Positions 26,301-40,300 of a stretch of DNA of 64,000 bases are shown piece after piece. The notes beneath the pieces are model-generated. The model was not told where the DNA came from. It saw only the letters and a program-made list of their open reading frames with translations, and searched no databases. How positions within the stretch are numbered: the first letter of the stretch is position 1; each line of letters begins with the position of its first letter. Source of the DNA: Marthasterias glacialis (taxonomy: Eukaryota; Echinodermata; Asteroidea; Forcipulatida; Asteriidae); NCBI GenBank assembly GCA_911728455.2, contig OU452231.1:12431838-12495837 (forward strand). Reading direction: 5' to 3'. Position numbers and translations under genes: made by a program.

Positions 26301-29300
26301 AGAGACAGAGAGACAGACAAACAAACGGAAAACATAACTTCCGTGGCTGAGGTGATAAAAAAAACATTTAAAAGCAGTAAAATGCACTTTACAGCTTCAG
26401 TGTACAAGAGACGTGCTCCAGAACAATCGGGTCCTATCGGGTGTGGTTTGAATCCACAACCCTTTCCGTATTACAGATGCAATAATAGAAACACCTTTTA
26501 GCCGATGAAAAAGGAAATACAGAGTTACAATCCATTTTTTCTGTAAAAAGCCCTTAAATCTAAACAACCCTACTAAAATGGAAAAAGCAGAATTTCAAAA
26601 TGGAGTGGCTGATATCATCTTGGTTCCTCGGCTCGGATAAAAATATCTGGGTGATATGAGTGCATAACTGTATAAATCAATACTCAGCGATCTAACAGTG
26701 CATTATCCACTTCATACCCAAACCATCCAAGGCTTCATAATTTCCAGTAACCATGGATTTCCCGACGGGACGAGAAAAGGGTAACTGAGCGTGTGAACTT
26801 TACGCACATACAAGATTGCTGCCGTGACTTCTGGATGTGAAGATAAAGGGGGACTCTACCGATGAACATACTGCACAGAGTGCATGGCGAGTTTGGGAGT
26901 GTGTTCAAAGAGAAGTTGAGTTGTGTGTGGCTAGGTGTAGACTTGGTGCGACCATTTTGTTATCGCCTTATGAAATCAGTGCAATAGAACAGAGGCTGGG
27001 GATGCAGTCGGGTCCCTTCGAGTATTTGTAATTGCCTTTCGATATGTAGGGAACTTGACAAAGAAGGTGGCAGTATGATTTCCAAATCATGGCTGTGATT
27101 CTGTCAGCCATTATAAAACTGAAATGGTTGATGGAGCAAAAACCAAAGCTACTCACTTTATAAGTACGCCATCTTTTGTCTTATTCCCTGAATACTAATA
27201 AGGTTCTATGCATTAACACTCACTAAGTTAACCTGACTATTTGCTCCGGTTGCAGGGGGAATTCTCACTTCCAAAAATGTCGATGAATTTTGAGTGAATT
27301 AAAAGAAAACAGATGCAGGGATTTCTGATGTCAGGGGTGAAACATTGTTACGGTCATGTCATGGGTTCGAGTCCCGGTCTCGACACTTGTGTCCTTTAGA
27401 CACTTAACCATTATTTCTTAGTCCTTTGGCTGGGACGTAAAGCCATTGGTCCCGTGTGTTGTGAAGTGCATGTAAAAGAACCCAGTACATTCATTGTCTT
27501 TCTGGCACGGTAGGCTGCATTAAGTTTGCACCACAGTTTCTTGCAAACCATTACAAGGTGCTATATGTATATATGCATGTAAAATGAGTGTTATAATTCC
27601 AGGCATAGCTCTGCATACCTGTAAAAAACATTAAAAAAATTAAAAATTACCGCTTTGGGATGCACTGTAGTGTAAAAAGCACAATATGAGAACTGAGTAT
27701 TATTATTATGATTGTTGTTGTGGAAATGTCAGACTGCTGGCTTTTTAACACTTGTACAGTGTAACCTGTGATTTACAGAAAATGTTTAGGAAAAAGTACA
27801 ACCTCACCTTCACATGCATCATTGTGAATGGTGAATTGGTTTCTAGCAAACCTGCAGTCTACAGTAAACATCTGCATTAAATGTAGCAGATTGTACTTGT
27901 CAGTCACAGCAAACCCTATCTTGTTAATCACTGAGAGTGATATTGGGGGGGGGCATAGTCAGATTGCCAAGCACAACAAAATTAGTTAGCACAGAAAGAC
28001 CTCGCTAAGCAGAAATGGGTGACCAGCTAAATTGTCATGTAATGCACACAGCTTGTGACTGGTTTCCTGCTGGTTTTGCTTTAATAACAGAAATATTTTC
28101 TGCTTACAAAGCTCTATAGGACTAGGTCCCAGGCCCAATTCCACAGAGCTGCCCTATGCACAAAAAGTAGCTCAGCACAACAAAACTATGCATACCAGGA
28201 GAAGGCTACCAGCCAAACATGACATGTGCACCATCTGTGACTGGTATCCTGCTTATTTGTTTTTACTAAGCAGAATATTGTGAAACAATACTTCTGCTTT
28301 AAGCAGCTCTATGAGATTGGACCCTGGGCACGACTCCCAAAACTGAACATGTAAATGTGAAGTATCGTATTAGTAATGAAGGCTAACTGCTCTACCCGGT
28401 AGATTCCTTGAATATCAAGATCAAGATTTCAACTACCCCGGGGGGAATTCTAGCTTATAAGATGGTGTGGTTTTCAAGAAACTAGATCAATAGCTAGTAA
28501 GAGGGTATCATTCATGAAGTCTACTTTTGTTGGTCCCATTCTGGATAATACATGACTGCTATGCAGTGTACCACAATATCCATACCCCCTAACTCCCTAG
28601 AGTTATTTATGATGATCCTTCCTCACTCTAGCAAAATCCAACACCATTTATGGTAACTCAACACCCAAACTGTTGGACTCTTGATTATGGTGGTATGCCT
28701 GATCCCAGGTACAGCTTGATAAGTTTACCAGTGCAGTCCTCAGTCCAACAGAATCAAACAAATTTATATGCAGTTGGATTTTGAAGGGTTCGGGGTTTCA
28801 ATGATGAAGTTTTAAATTTGAAGATGTGAGACTATATCTCCACATGTGAAGATGTTATTTCTATATATTCAAATTCGAATGTGGATTTTGAATTTTGAAT
28901 CTATTCAAAGCCAACAACAATTAAAATATTCCAAACAAATATTTTGATTTAGGGTCATTCAAATAGTCAGTCAGTAACTCGTAAAGTGAACTATACATTG
29001 ATTTTTTTAAAAGAGCCAACATGGTTTAAGGGATGCACATCCATTTACAGACCTGAATTTTATCTTTGAAAGGGCAAGATCATTCTTCTTCTACAAAGGC
29101 TGGATCAGTCTTTAAATAATCAGGAATATTTTAAAGGGCACCAAGGCCAAGCATGGGGCAATAGAGGCAATGGGCTCATTGTAGTTCAAGGCCTGAGTTT
29201 TGTATCACCTAGATTTGAAGTTATACCAACATAACTTGTGAGAATTTCACTCTAACTTTACCAACTGTAATATGTCCGTTGTCTCTTTAAAGCATGTAAA

Positions 29301-32300
29301 CTACACGCTCAACTAGACACTTCTCATCACTAAACCTCAAGTGACTCTAACTACGAACGGATAGCCCTCTCCCTGGTGGCGGAAGAACCTCGCCACAGAG
29401 CAGGGAAACAAAATACGCACGATCTGCGACCGCTATGATCCGGCGAGGGAAAACGGATGCATTACCTCGTGCCGATGCCAACATGGCTGCCACGTCGTCC
29501 ACATCTCTGATGGGGAGATCAGATCCACTCAGGTTAATGACGAAATCCCACGCACCCATCCTAAGCAACTCTTCAAATCCCTACGGACCAACGGATCAAA
29601 CAAAGAGAGATAAAAAGAAAAGAGGGAAAGTTTAAGGATGGTGTCAACAGTCAGTAAATAATCTACACCAAGCTATAAGAAAAAATGAAGTGCACTGAAC
29701 TCAGATTGTGTTTCCAGCCATAGATTATAATTATTTTGGCCACTCATCGTGTACATTATCAAACTGCCAATATTAGCAAAGTAACTCCCTCGTCAATCTA
29801 TGTAAAATAATAACTATGAGTGTCGTGAGAGAGGTATCTGTTTATCTGTTAACAGTGCAATGTAATTAGTCACACATTCACGTTGCACATTCTCTAGACG
29901 CTGTTGATAATACCACTGTGTCTAATCATATCATATTGCATCATGACAGTACTGGTTCCTAATTGAGTGGAAGAGGATGCCTTGGTGATGTGTCACCTAA
30001 AAAAAAATTGGCTTGGGATTAAAATACAGGCACTGCAAGCATGTTATCACAATGTTGCAAATCACATTAAATTGTGCTCGGATAAGGACATGTTTACTAT
30101 ATAAAGCAAGGACGACTGAATAATCAGTTACATTTCAATAGACATTCCAAACAGATTTTACTAAAACAACTTTAATATACTTTAACAGTTTTCTGAAGAA
30201 AAAAAACCCATGTCCACAGCAGTATTTAAACATTTATCATAATGGTGAGTTTCTGTGACCAATTAGGAATCCGTAAATGGGTACCGTGAATGAGTCTGAC
30301 ATCATGCTCTTTTTAACTGGCATATGCAGCCCAACCATAAAAAAAAAAACCCACATTGTCCTGACACAATATGGGAAGCATCTCTTCTTGTATTGTCAAC
30401 AGACAATAATTATACAATTAATATGTTACCATTTACCACTCTTAACCAGTTGATGCCGGACGACGTGTATACACGAAAATATTGTCCGAACCAGCAAGCG
30501 GGCGGCGTTTACGCACACCATTGTGTAAAATCTGTAAGCAAGCACAGAGCATGCACACGCTGTGTAATGTTTCGTATCACCCACGTAATGAGGAAACATG
30601 GTCTTGAATATTCTCATCATTTTTTTTTGCCAATTATATAGGGGTTATTTTGTAATACCGCTTCCAGAACTTTGTCCTTTTGTTCCAAGAAGAGGATTAC
30701 AAGACATTGAGAGGCTTCCGTCATTGTTTATTCATAGTATTTTTGGCTAAATGAAGGTTAAGTCAGAGTGAATCTGGGTATCCAGCCTTGGTTCAGGATT
30801 TAGCACCAATCCTCGGCCATAGCTCGCGGCTGAGGTTTTGCAATTCACTGTGCATGTATTTGACATTTTCTCGATGCCATAAAGAGAATCTTTGTTCTCT
30901 TGGCTTTTTCAAGTCAAGGTTTCTTTGTGCCAGCAAAAACCCAGAATGATGCCGGCAATTCCAAGAAATTAATCCTGTCAGGCACGATAGGAAAAATGGC
31001 AGATTTCCGGCTGCAACTGGTTAAACATTATTATGTCCATTCGTTTTTGGACAGTTGCATTAATTCCTACCCTATAGATTTCAATCAACACACTATACAA
31101 CTAACCTGTACAAATAAATTAAGTAGCACATACATCTATCATTCTGAGAAAGATTTCCATCTTACATACTTTCATCCTCCAAAATATTCCCTAACATGTA
31201 TTCCTTGCTGGCCAGGGCAAGAGAGACATCGGTATGACAAGTAACAAAACCTGTTAGCATAAAATGTACGTGATGTTGTCTGTATAAACATCATCCATGC
31301 AGGGCATACATTTTCCTTGGTTTAGTTTTACAACGCAAACCACCTTTATGATAAAATACTGAACTCCTCAATTCCCACATGATAGCATCAGTCCTCAATG
31401 TCACCGTCAGGACACTGGAGGGTCTGGGAGGGCCAAGACTTTGTTATTCAAGAATGATTCCTTGCTACCCCCCTTCTGAAACTCATCCCCCCCCCCACTT
31501 CCCCCAGGAGAATACATCCAAAACGCCCATCAATCAATTCAACAGAGTTCAGCCATGCCACAGGCTTTCTTCTTCTGTTTTTTTCCCTCTCACAGTGATG
31601 CGACAACCCTCTGTACTGGTACCCCGTTCCCGGACTCCTTTCTAGACACCGGTGAAACCTTAGACGAAACATCCTCTTAGATATGGAAGAGAAGAATCCC
31701 CGGCTGATTTTCAAGATGTTATCTTTAGTGTCAACAACACTCCCGGACTGCAAAGCCTACACAAACACTTTCTCTTCTCCCAGTCTTACTTTCGCTGATC
31801 TTGTTTTAACTTCTGCTTCTGCGTACCTGTTACACGGTGACTGGTGCATCTGCACTCAGAGATAAAGTTATTTCAAACAAATGTTGTTGAAAGTGTTGGT
31901 TTCACACATGTACTTGCCAACAGAACAGTTGACGCACAACAACCCTAGGTCCCAAGGGAACCTTCCAAAGAGTCGTACAAAAATGTTGTAAAAACTCAGT
32001 TGAAGTTTCTCTTAAAGGGTGAGCAAAACATTGGTAAGATCTTTAACAAAATTAATGTTCACAGATTTCCACATATTTTCAGTTTAAGGAGACATTTATT
32101 TCACTCTCTATTGGACAGTACATCGATAATTATAGACAGAAGAAGATCAGTACATAGGAAAATGACGAAAACACTAAAAAGGCCCCCCTCCCCCCCCCCC
32201 CACACACAAAAAATAAAATAAAATAAGCTTGAATGTAAATAATAGCATCAAGAAACTAATAATTAAATAAGAACTATGTACCAGAGAGGTGACATAGCAC

Positions 32301-34284
32301 GGGACTTACATGGCATGAAGATTATTGGTTGAAAAATTCCCATGAAATATTTTTGCCTGAAACGCTGTAGTTTTTGAGAAATGAGTGAAACAATTAGTTT
32401 TGATCTCGCGAAACCACAACTACATGTTCTAAAACATATCAGGTTTTTACCACTATTTTCCCTTGAATCCAATGACCGATTAAGTCTGAAATTTTCATTT
32501 TTTTTGTTCATGTATATGTTGGGTCACATAAAGTGCGAATACTGGTTGTGCTTATAAAGAAAAGAAATCACCAAAATACAACTCTCGTAAATGTCTTTTG
32601 ATGGAAAACGTGATACAGATTTTCAACTAGAAAGTTTTGGAGATATAATTGGTGTGAAATGGGTGGGTGGGTATGGAGATAATCAACGTGTGATTTATTT
32701 CACACAATAACAGTAGATATACAATTTCCCTTTATTTATTTGGCAAGCTTTCTTTTAGTTTCTACTCCTACTTGATGATCAACGATCAAAAATAATCGTT
32801 TGTTGTTTTGTTTTAAATTTCAACCAGCTCCGAGTATATTTTTTACCTTTAATGATAAAAAAAGGCTGGGTACATTTTTTCCAATATTCAAAAATATCAT
32901 TTCCAAGTCCAGCGTGCCATGAAATGTATACATCCATGAAGATAGTTTAAAAAAGATTAGGTTTAAAATGGCCAGTATTCCCCGGAGGGCTTGGGGGAGC
33001 TATGTTGGAAAACGCATCACGGACAAAAGGAACATCATTATTCCAACCGTTGTTTTGTTAAGGACTCCAAAGATGTCAGTAGCCCGTATGATGTGAGTTG
33101 TGCCGCCATGGTCGGGTTGAGATCCGACTTGCTTTCAAGTGGTCAGGCTTGGGCCTCGGCTGCATGTTAAATGTCAGTTGTTTGTCCGCTTTATAGATTC
33201 AACGCGAGTTCAAAAACTGCTGACGCTGTACGGTATATAGGATTTTTTTGGGGGACAGAAGCAGGATTAATAACAGTGTGTTGTTAAATAAGACTTGAAG
33301 GTTTGCATCGTGGGAATACAATAAAGTAAGGATTTGCGGTTACACCGTGTGGTTTAAATCTCTTTTGAGTATAGATGTGGTTCCGAAAGGAACCGGTTGA
33401 CTCAACGTTTCGGACAGTATACTCTGTCCGTAGTCAGGACATGGCGTCACCGCAAATCCTTACTTATAGTGTGTTGTTGTTTTCTCGCCTGATGGGAGAT
33501 TGAATTCAGAATGACACTCAAACAAAACAGCCGATATGCTAGTATACATTTATACACCATCTTAAAGACGCCCCCTCTTCACCATAAACCGACGACTGTT
33601 CTGTGGCACAGAACGGTCATGTACCTGTACCTAGTTTACGTACAATGCCTGCGCCGGTCAAAGGTGATCTTTCGTGGCACGAATTTGTTTGTTGGGCGTT
33701 GACATGTGGGCGTAGTAGTTTAGAAAGTACTTAGGGAAAATAAGATAAAAACAAATTATTTATTTCTTTATTAATAAAAAGACAAATTAGCAAAAAAATG
33801 AAATACTAAACTAAAAACCAGAATGCCCATTCAAAATATTCCCATACACCTTGAGATTTTTTCATGGAAATATCCTTTTTTTAAATGGAATATTGGCCAA
33901 GCCTGGGTGTTTCTGTAACTTTCTGTCCAATGTGAATATATCATGTCAATATTCCCTACACCATTTGAAGAGGATTATGTTTCTACATAACTTAAGTGAT
34001 CTTAAATTTAAAAAAAATGTAAAGTTGTGTGGAAGTTTTTTTATGCTGGGGGCATTGCGCCAAGTGTTTGGACTTGCGGCTTATTATTATCACAGTGCAC
34101 CTGCCCGTACAGTTGTTTCCCTAGTCCGGATCACTTTCTAGTTCTGAATTGCAGTAAATTAAATTATTTGTGTAACTTCACTCTTCACTCTTACTCCTCT
34201 CGTCAACCTGTAATTTTCTTCCAGCAAGCTACGACCTCTGAGAAGAAGTTTATAATTAGTGTCATCAACTTGACAGAAAATGTT

Positions 34285-34315
<31 letters not shown>

Positions 34316-37300
34316 CGGGGGAAAAAATGGCATCCGTGAAAACAAGTCAGTCATGTTACAAACGCACAAAGGAAAAACAAGGGACGCTTTTGAAAATCAC
34401 AAGTTTCTCAATCCATGAATATTTTATACTAGCCAAGCATGAAGAATTTTCTTCTTCAGAATGGTATTTCAAACTTTGGGGGGGGGGGACCACAAACTTT
34501 TGGATCACACAAAAGAAGGTTGATGAACTTTGCCATCTTCAGAGTGGCTCCATTGGATTTGTATAGCGAACCGGAATAGATTCAACTAATTTGAAACTAG
34601 TAAAAAACTAGTATGGGGGCCCTCAAGTATCACATAACTGGGTGGGCACAAATCTGCTCTTTTTTAATATACATTTACGGGAGAAAAAACATTAAGAATG
34701 CGTGTACTTTTTGTTGTCGGTAGCAAAAATGATTTATCAATGCTATGGATAATTTTACAGCATTATTTTATCAAACGATAAATTGATGTAATTTTACCAA
34801 CCACTTGTTGCCAAAACCTGCGGCTTTGACATACAAACACACAGGTCTCATAAGTGAACCAGAATAAGAGAAAAAAACATAATGTGTGTCTCAGTCTACT
34901 GAAGTGCATTGTGAGTGTTTAATACTGAAATGTATAAATTGATAGTTCGTTTAAATGAAGGCTGTCTGAAAAAAAACAAAAAAACAAATAAGTTCCCGCC
35001 TTCACAACCCAACGCATCCAGCATCCACGGCTCACCTCACTACCCAACATAAGCCACAGGCCAAGTTGGAACCCTGCAGTTTCCTGACGACGGACAGAGT
35101 ATACAGAGTCAACCAGTTCCTTTCGGAACCACATATACTCAAAAGAGATTTAAACCACATGGTGCCACTGCACATCCTTACTTAACTGTATTCCCACCAC
35201 GCAAACCTTCAAGTCTTATTTCAGCCAGTGTTTAGTACTTGAAATTTCTCAAATCATTTTTGTAGTTTTTTTCCTTCCTCTTCTTACTACTATTATTCTG
35301 TATTAAGTATTTTTCTGGTGTAATTCAAGATAATGCAAGTACACCTCGTGGCGTTTTACAACATGCTGACAATTAATCAATGTTGTTCAATAAATACAAC
35401 TGAGTTTATACAAGCTCTAGTCCATGTAACCGATCCAGCAGTTTTCAAGTCAGCAGGCTAGCCTGACAAGACAGGTCGCCCGAGAGAGTGTTTCAATATT
35501 CCCCAAACCCTCGGAAAACAATCGTTTAGCAACACTTCAACACAAGGAGCACCACCCTCCTCATCTCACAATGATTTATGCATATTCACAGCACACTCCT
35601 GTGTAAGAGTAAAGTAAATTTACTCAGGGGGTGCCAAACACTAAAAGGAAATTTTCATTCCAACCCCTGGAGTTGGGGAGAGTGATAGCTTGTACTTGCA
35701 GCTGCTGGCTCACCCACCTGACAAAAAAAACACAAATCGGCCCGAGACTTTACAATGTAGCTTTTCAACGCACTACTGTCTTGAGGCCAAGAAAACGAAC
35801 GTGAAAACAATGATGAGCTTGTGTCACGTTTGGCTAGTATCATTTTGCCAAGAACCCATTACTAGTGAAGGTGAAAACGGGGGTTTTTCGGTGTTGTTTT
35901 CAATCTTGTGTTTGCAGATATCAATTTATGGTACGGAGGAAAGTTCCCCCGAAGCGTAACACTGATAATCAAGGTGAAAGCTTTGGGAAACATGTCTCTT
36001 TATATCCTACTTTTGCGGTATATCCATCAACACAACAATGCATGTAATCTTAGCCATATGCAGCATTTCCTGGATAATCATGCACTCTTATTGATTATAA
36101 AATTTGCATCATTCTGTTTTACGAAATAGATGAAACAAGACAGACCTCTTAACTTCTGCAAATGTTCATTGTCAGTGGTGGTTGAAAAGCATTTATAGTA
36201 CATTGTTAATGCACATGTACTGTTCACACATCCATTTCCCGTCTGATGAAAATTAAAAAACAATACAGAACCAGGTATTAAAACATCTTTAAAACTTGCA
36301 GACGATCATTTTATGCAAAACGGATATATGATCCTATAACATGATAGGCGGAACATCAGCGAACAGTCATAAAGCTCAGTATTCGATTGGCTACCAAAGT
36401 CTAATAAAACTACTAAAGGGGCTGTGTCGTCATGACTATAGCAGTAAATGGAATAACCCAGTAACTACGCATGCGTGCGCGCCGGCGGTCACATCACACT
36501 TTTACAAAGATGGCACCTTTGTGATTTGACCACAAGCGTGCGTGCATGTGTAATATCTGGGTGAGAGTTCATCTTTCCATGCACAGCCACAGGCCTGCTA
36601 TCATCATGACGACACATCCCCTTAAAGTTAATGACTTTGACACCTGGAGTTATCATGAACTGCATGTTTATTACTTGAACAACAAAAACATCCTCATTTA
36701 GGCCGGTCTGAATTAAGTGGATTCGTCTGTGGTGATGGCTGTTGGCTGCTATGATAACATTGGAGAATTGGCCTTTTCGGCATTATAGCGAAAGCCACTA
36801 CCAAAGCCATCAATTCGGACATAGCCTCAGACACAAAATGTGGGCCAAAAAAATCAACAACCTTGAAAATGTAATTCCAAAGACTGTCGATTACAGAGAC
36901 AAACCCTACGCCATGGCTGAATTGAATTTAGCTTGAAGTCTGTCTTCTACAAGTTTGAAGACAAAAAAAGTGTAGATTGTGACAATATTTTTCAGGAAAT
37001 GGCATGTGATCAATATGCAAGTTAGTTCTCTGATGTTTACGGAGTGCTATGTGCAATGGTCTATTGACCCCTTGTACCAATGTCACAGACAGCTACGCTC
37101 ACCGTATTGAGAGTCAAACTGCACGCACAACTTTTGGTAAGGGTGTTAACACCACGTCACCTAAAATGCACACTACAATGTATAACACAAAGGGGCACTG
37201 ACTACCAAAATGGCACAACCAGGATTATTGTCATGGATGACGTCATGTGAATTGGGTCAATAGACTTTTATCATGTGTGCGCATATCTATAGCGTTTGCA

Positions 37301-40300
37301 TTCATGTCGTGCAGTGTGGCACTGAAGAGACGCACACGGTGCTGCCCACGTGTACAGTGGTGAAGTTACCAATGCCATGATTGGTCACTATGTTTAGGGG
37401 GTGGGCCTAATGGATTGGTCTATTTGATTACAATGTGAGAGCTTAATGTAATAATAAGTGTATGGGTTCTGTGATAGTTCCTTGAAAATTGTTGCATTGT
37501 TCTCTTCCAGTGAAAAACTTGCAGCTTTCCCTGTAACACTGTATCCGGGTTAGCTGTACAACCAATTATGTGACATATCTCCAATAATGAAAATATGAGC
37601 CACAGCAGAGGGTGCCTGTAAGATTTGTAATAAAGTTCATTGAACCAGAACCCCTATGCCGGTGTGTCAAATGCATCCATCAACTCAACCAAGATGTACT
37701 GCGGTATCAAGCTGGCTGGTCTACAAATAGTGTCAGATTCTAAGAGATCGTAATATCATCTTTCATGTCTTGGGAGAGCGATGTTAAAAGGGCAGGGTTG
37801 AACTGTGGAAGATGAAAACCCCACTCCATTTCTTTATGCGTTTTGATTTCAATTGGAGGGTTTGCGGAGACGGAAATAAATTTTGGGATGTCAGGGTTGG
37901 GGGGTGGGGGGAGAAAGGGGAATGTAGTTTTAAGGGCAGAACAAGAGATTGCAAAACATTAGACAAATTCTTGAACAAAATGGCTTTTTCTGTTCGGTTC
38001 TATTTTAGTTACTAAGTTCTTGTTTTTACGTTGTTCAACGCATTTGGACAGCTTAATTTCTAAATAAGGAATTTTTCATGTTATTTATTGGCAGTGTATT
38101 TGTTAACAAAATAATTTTTGAGAAACTTTCAAAATAAAACAACACAGTCTCAATCTTTCAAGAGAATATTTTCTTTAAATCTGAGACCAAAATACGCCAT
38201 ATATACATGTGTATACATATACACAAACGCAGTGTTGGGGTAATTTTTTCGCAAGATAATTTGTTTATTTATCCAAACCCCACAGGCAAAAAGATAACCT
38301 GTCCATTGATGACCAGTACAATCAGTTTATTACATCATATTTCACGTATAAAATCATAAAAGTAAACAATTACTGCATGTAAAAATGCAGATCACATCTG
38401 TATGGCAGTTTGGGGCGAAGAAAAAGACTGATAAACACGTAACAAAAAGAGAAACAATGTCAACAGAGAAACAAAGAGATGAACAAACTAACAAGGAATA
38501 CATGGAAGAACATACAAGATGAACAGTGAAGCGGTTGATTCTCAACCTAAAAATTAGCATGAAGGTTTGGGAGCTCAAGGTTAAGAAAGCAGCGCAAGTA
38601 ATGCGTAATGCACCAGTAATTGTACATGTCAGTCTGTCCTGTCTGAACAACTAGGTCACGTAACGAGGTCACGACACAAGAAACAGCCGCTCTGTAAAAC
38701 GTTTAACTACAATCAGCTGGAGCCAATTTCATAGAACTACTTAAAGCAGATAATTTGGCATGACAATTCTATGCTCAGCAAAATTTTGCAGGAAACCAGT
38801 TACAGACAGTAGACGTTGAATGATAATTTGGCAGGTAACCTTATTAATAATAACGATAATATTAATGATAGCAACAAACTCTTACATTGCGCGAAAATCC
38901 ACCTAAAAAGATCCTAAATGCGCTTCACAAAGAAATCTTTTAAAACTAAGGCCGAACACAGTATATAAAAATACAAATATACAATAAAGGAATAACCAAA
39001 TAATTAATCATGTCAAAGCATAATCATAAGCACACACAAAAATCAATATAAAGTATTAATAATATACCCCCCCCCCCAAAAAAAAGCAGACAAACAAACA
39101 AGCCAACAGAAAAACAAACAAAGAAACAAAACCCAAAACAGACAAATACAAATATTACAAAACAAAAACAGTAAAAAAAAAAAAAAAAAGTAGGAAGAGA
39201 AATTACTAATGTCTTGAAAGAATAAAAATAAAACCTGGACCAGCCAGTGGTAAAAGCATAAAAATTAATGCAGAAAGAAGACCAAAAGGCAGTATAAATA
39301 AACAAACAAATAAATAAAATAAAAAAAAAATGGAAAAAGCTACCTCCACTCCTCTCCACAAACATAGCATAAAAATTGCATGAACTCACATCTCGAGTAA
39401 ACTCAAAGCCTACAGTACACTAAACCAAAAACAAAAGGTAGTACAGTTATTCAGAAAGCAGATGAGTCTTCAAAAGGGTCTTGAAGGAAGCAACGGATGT
39501 GGCTGAGCTGGGCCCAATTTCATGGCTCTGCTTACCGCGGAATTCTACGCTTACTCCCTGCCACGGCCCATAGGAGTACGCCCTTTACAGGGCACCGTAA
39601 GCGCAGAATTCTTTGGTAACCAGTTCCATGAAATTGGGCCCTGATTTGAGTTGTTGAGCAGTCCCAAAGTGAAGAGGCAAAATTAAGTATTTAACAGACT
39701 CATGAACGACAGACTCTGGGAATAACAAGCAATATTTTCCTGTGCTTAGCTAGTTTTCGTGATTACAATCTTTATGAAACTGGGCCAATGGTGTTTAATG
39801 GTTATGGACATTTGGTGGAGAATAAAAAACCATTTTGAGAATAACCATTTTGTTTTTCTTCAAACAGACAAACTTGCTTGTGGAAGTATTCCTTTAACTG
39901 CTGGCCGACGATGGATTCTATAACATGGTATCACTCCACCTGATCCATTTCCTTAAGGATTCTTTCAGGTTGTCCATACAGCTCCGAGACTCAAACACCG
40001 CATAAGAGACGTGGACTTCTCTACTTCATTTTCCCTGGCAAGAAGTCTTGAAGTGGTTGTCAAGAAGGCATTAATGTGTGTCTTGTGTCTGCCATCGTCA
40101 TGGTAATGGTTCATTGCTTTCTACTTGCTTCAAAAACACGGAGCTGTATTCCCACGGACATGCTGAAGAGGGGGACGGGGATGAACTAGTTTACGACACG
40201 TACATGGGTTATTAACCCCCTGACATCCAAGTCTGGGTCCTGATTTCAGAGTTGGGGGGGGGCAGTAGAACAGAGGTTGTGGACAGGAGTATAATTCAGA

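Larger units (their letters stand above)
25961..29465. other. Intron 3 (3.5 kb)
   Basis: Holds an S1-like SINE (27340-27715) and two adjacent P1 elements (27960-28326). The parts 25970-27300 and 28330-29440 show no gene or clear repeat. Confidence 0.6.

Noticed and set aside
39024-39389. 121-codon minus-strand frame rich in F and C
   Set aside because: Result of AAAC/AAAT-rich low-complexity DNA; no start context or homology.
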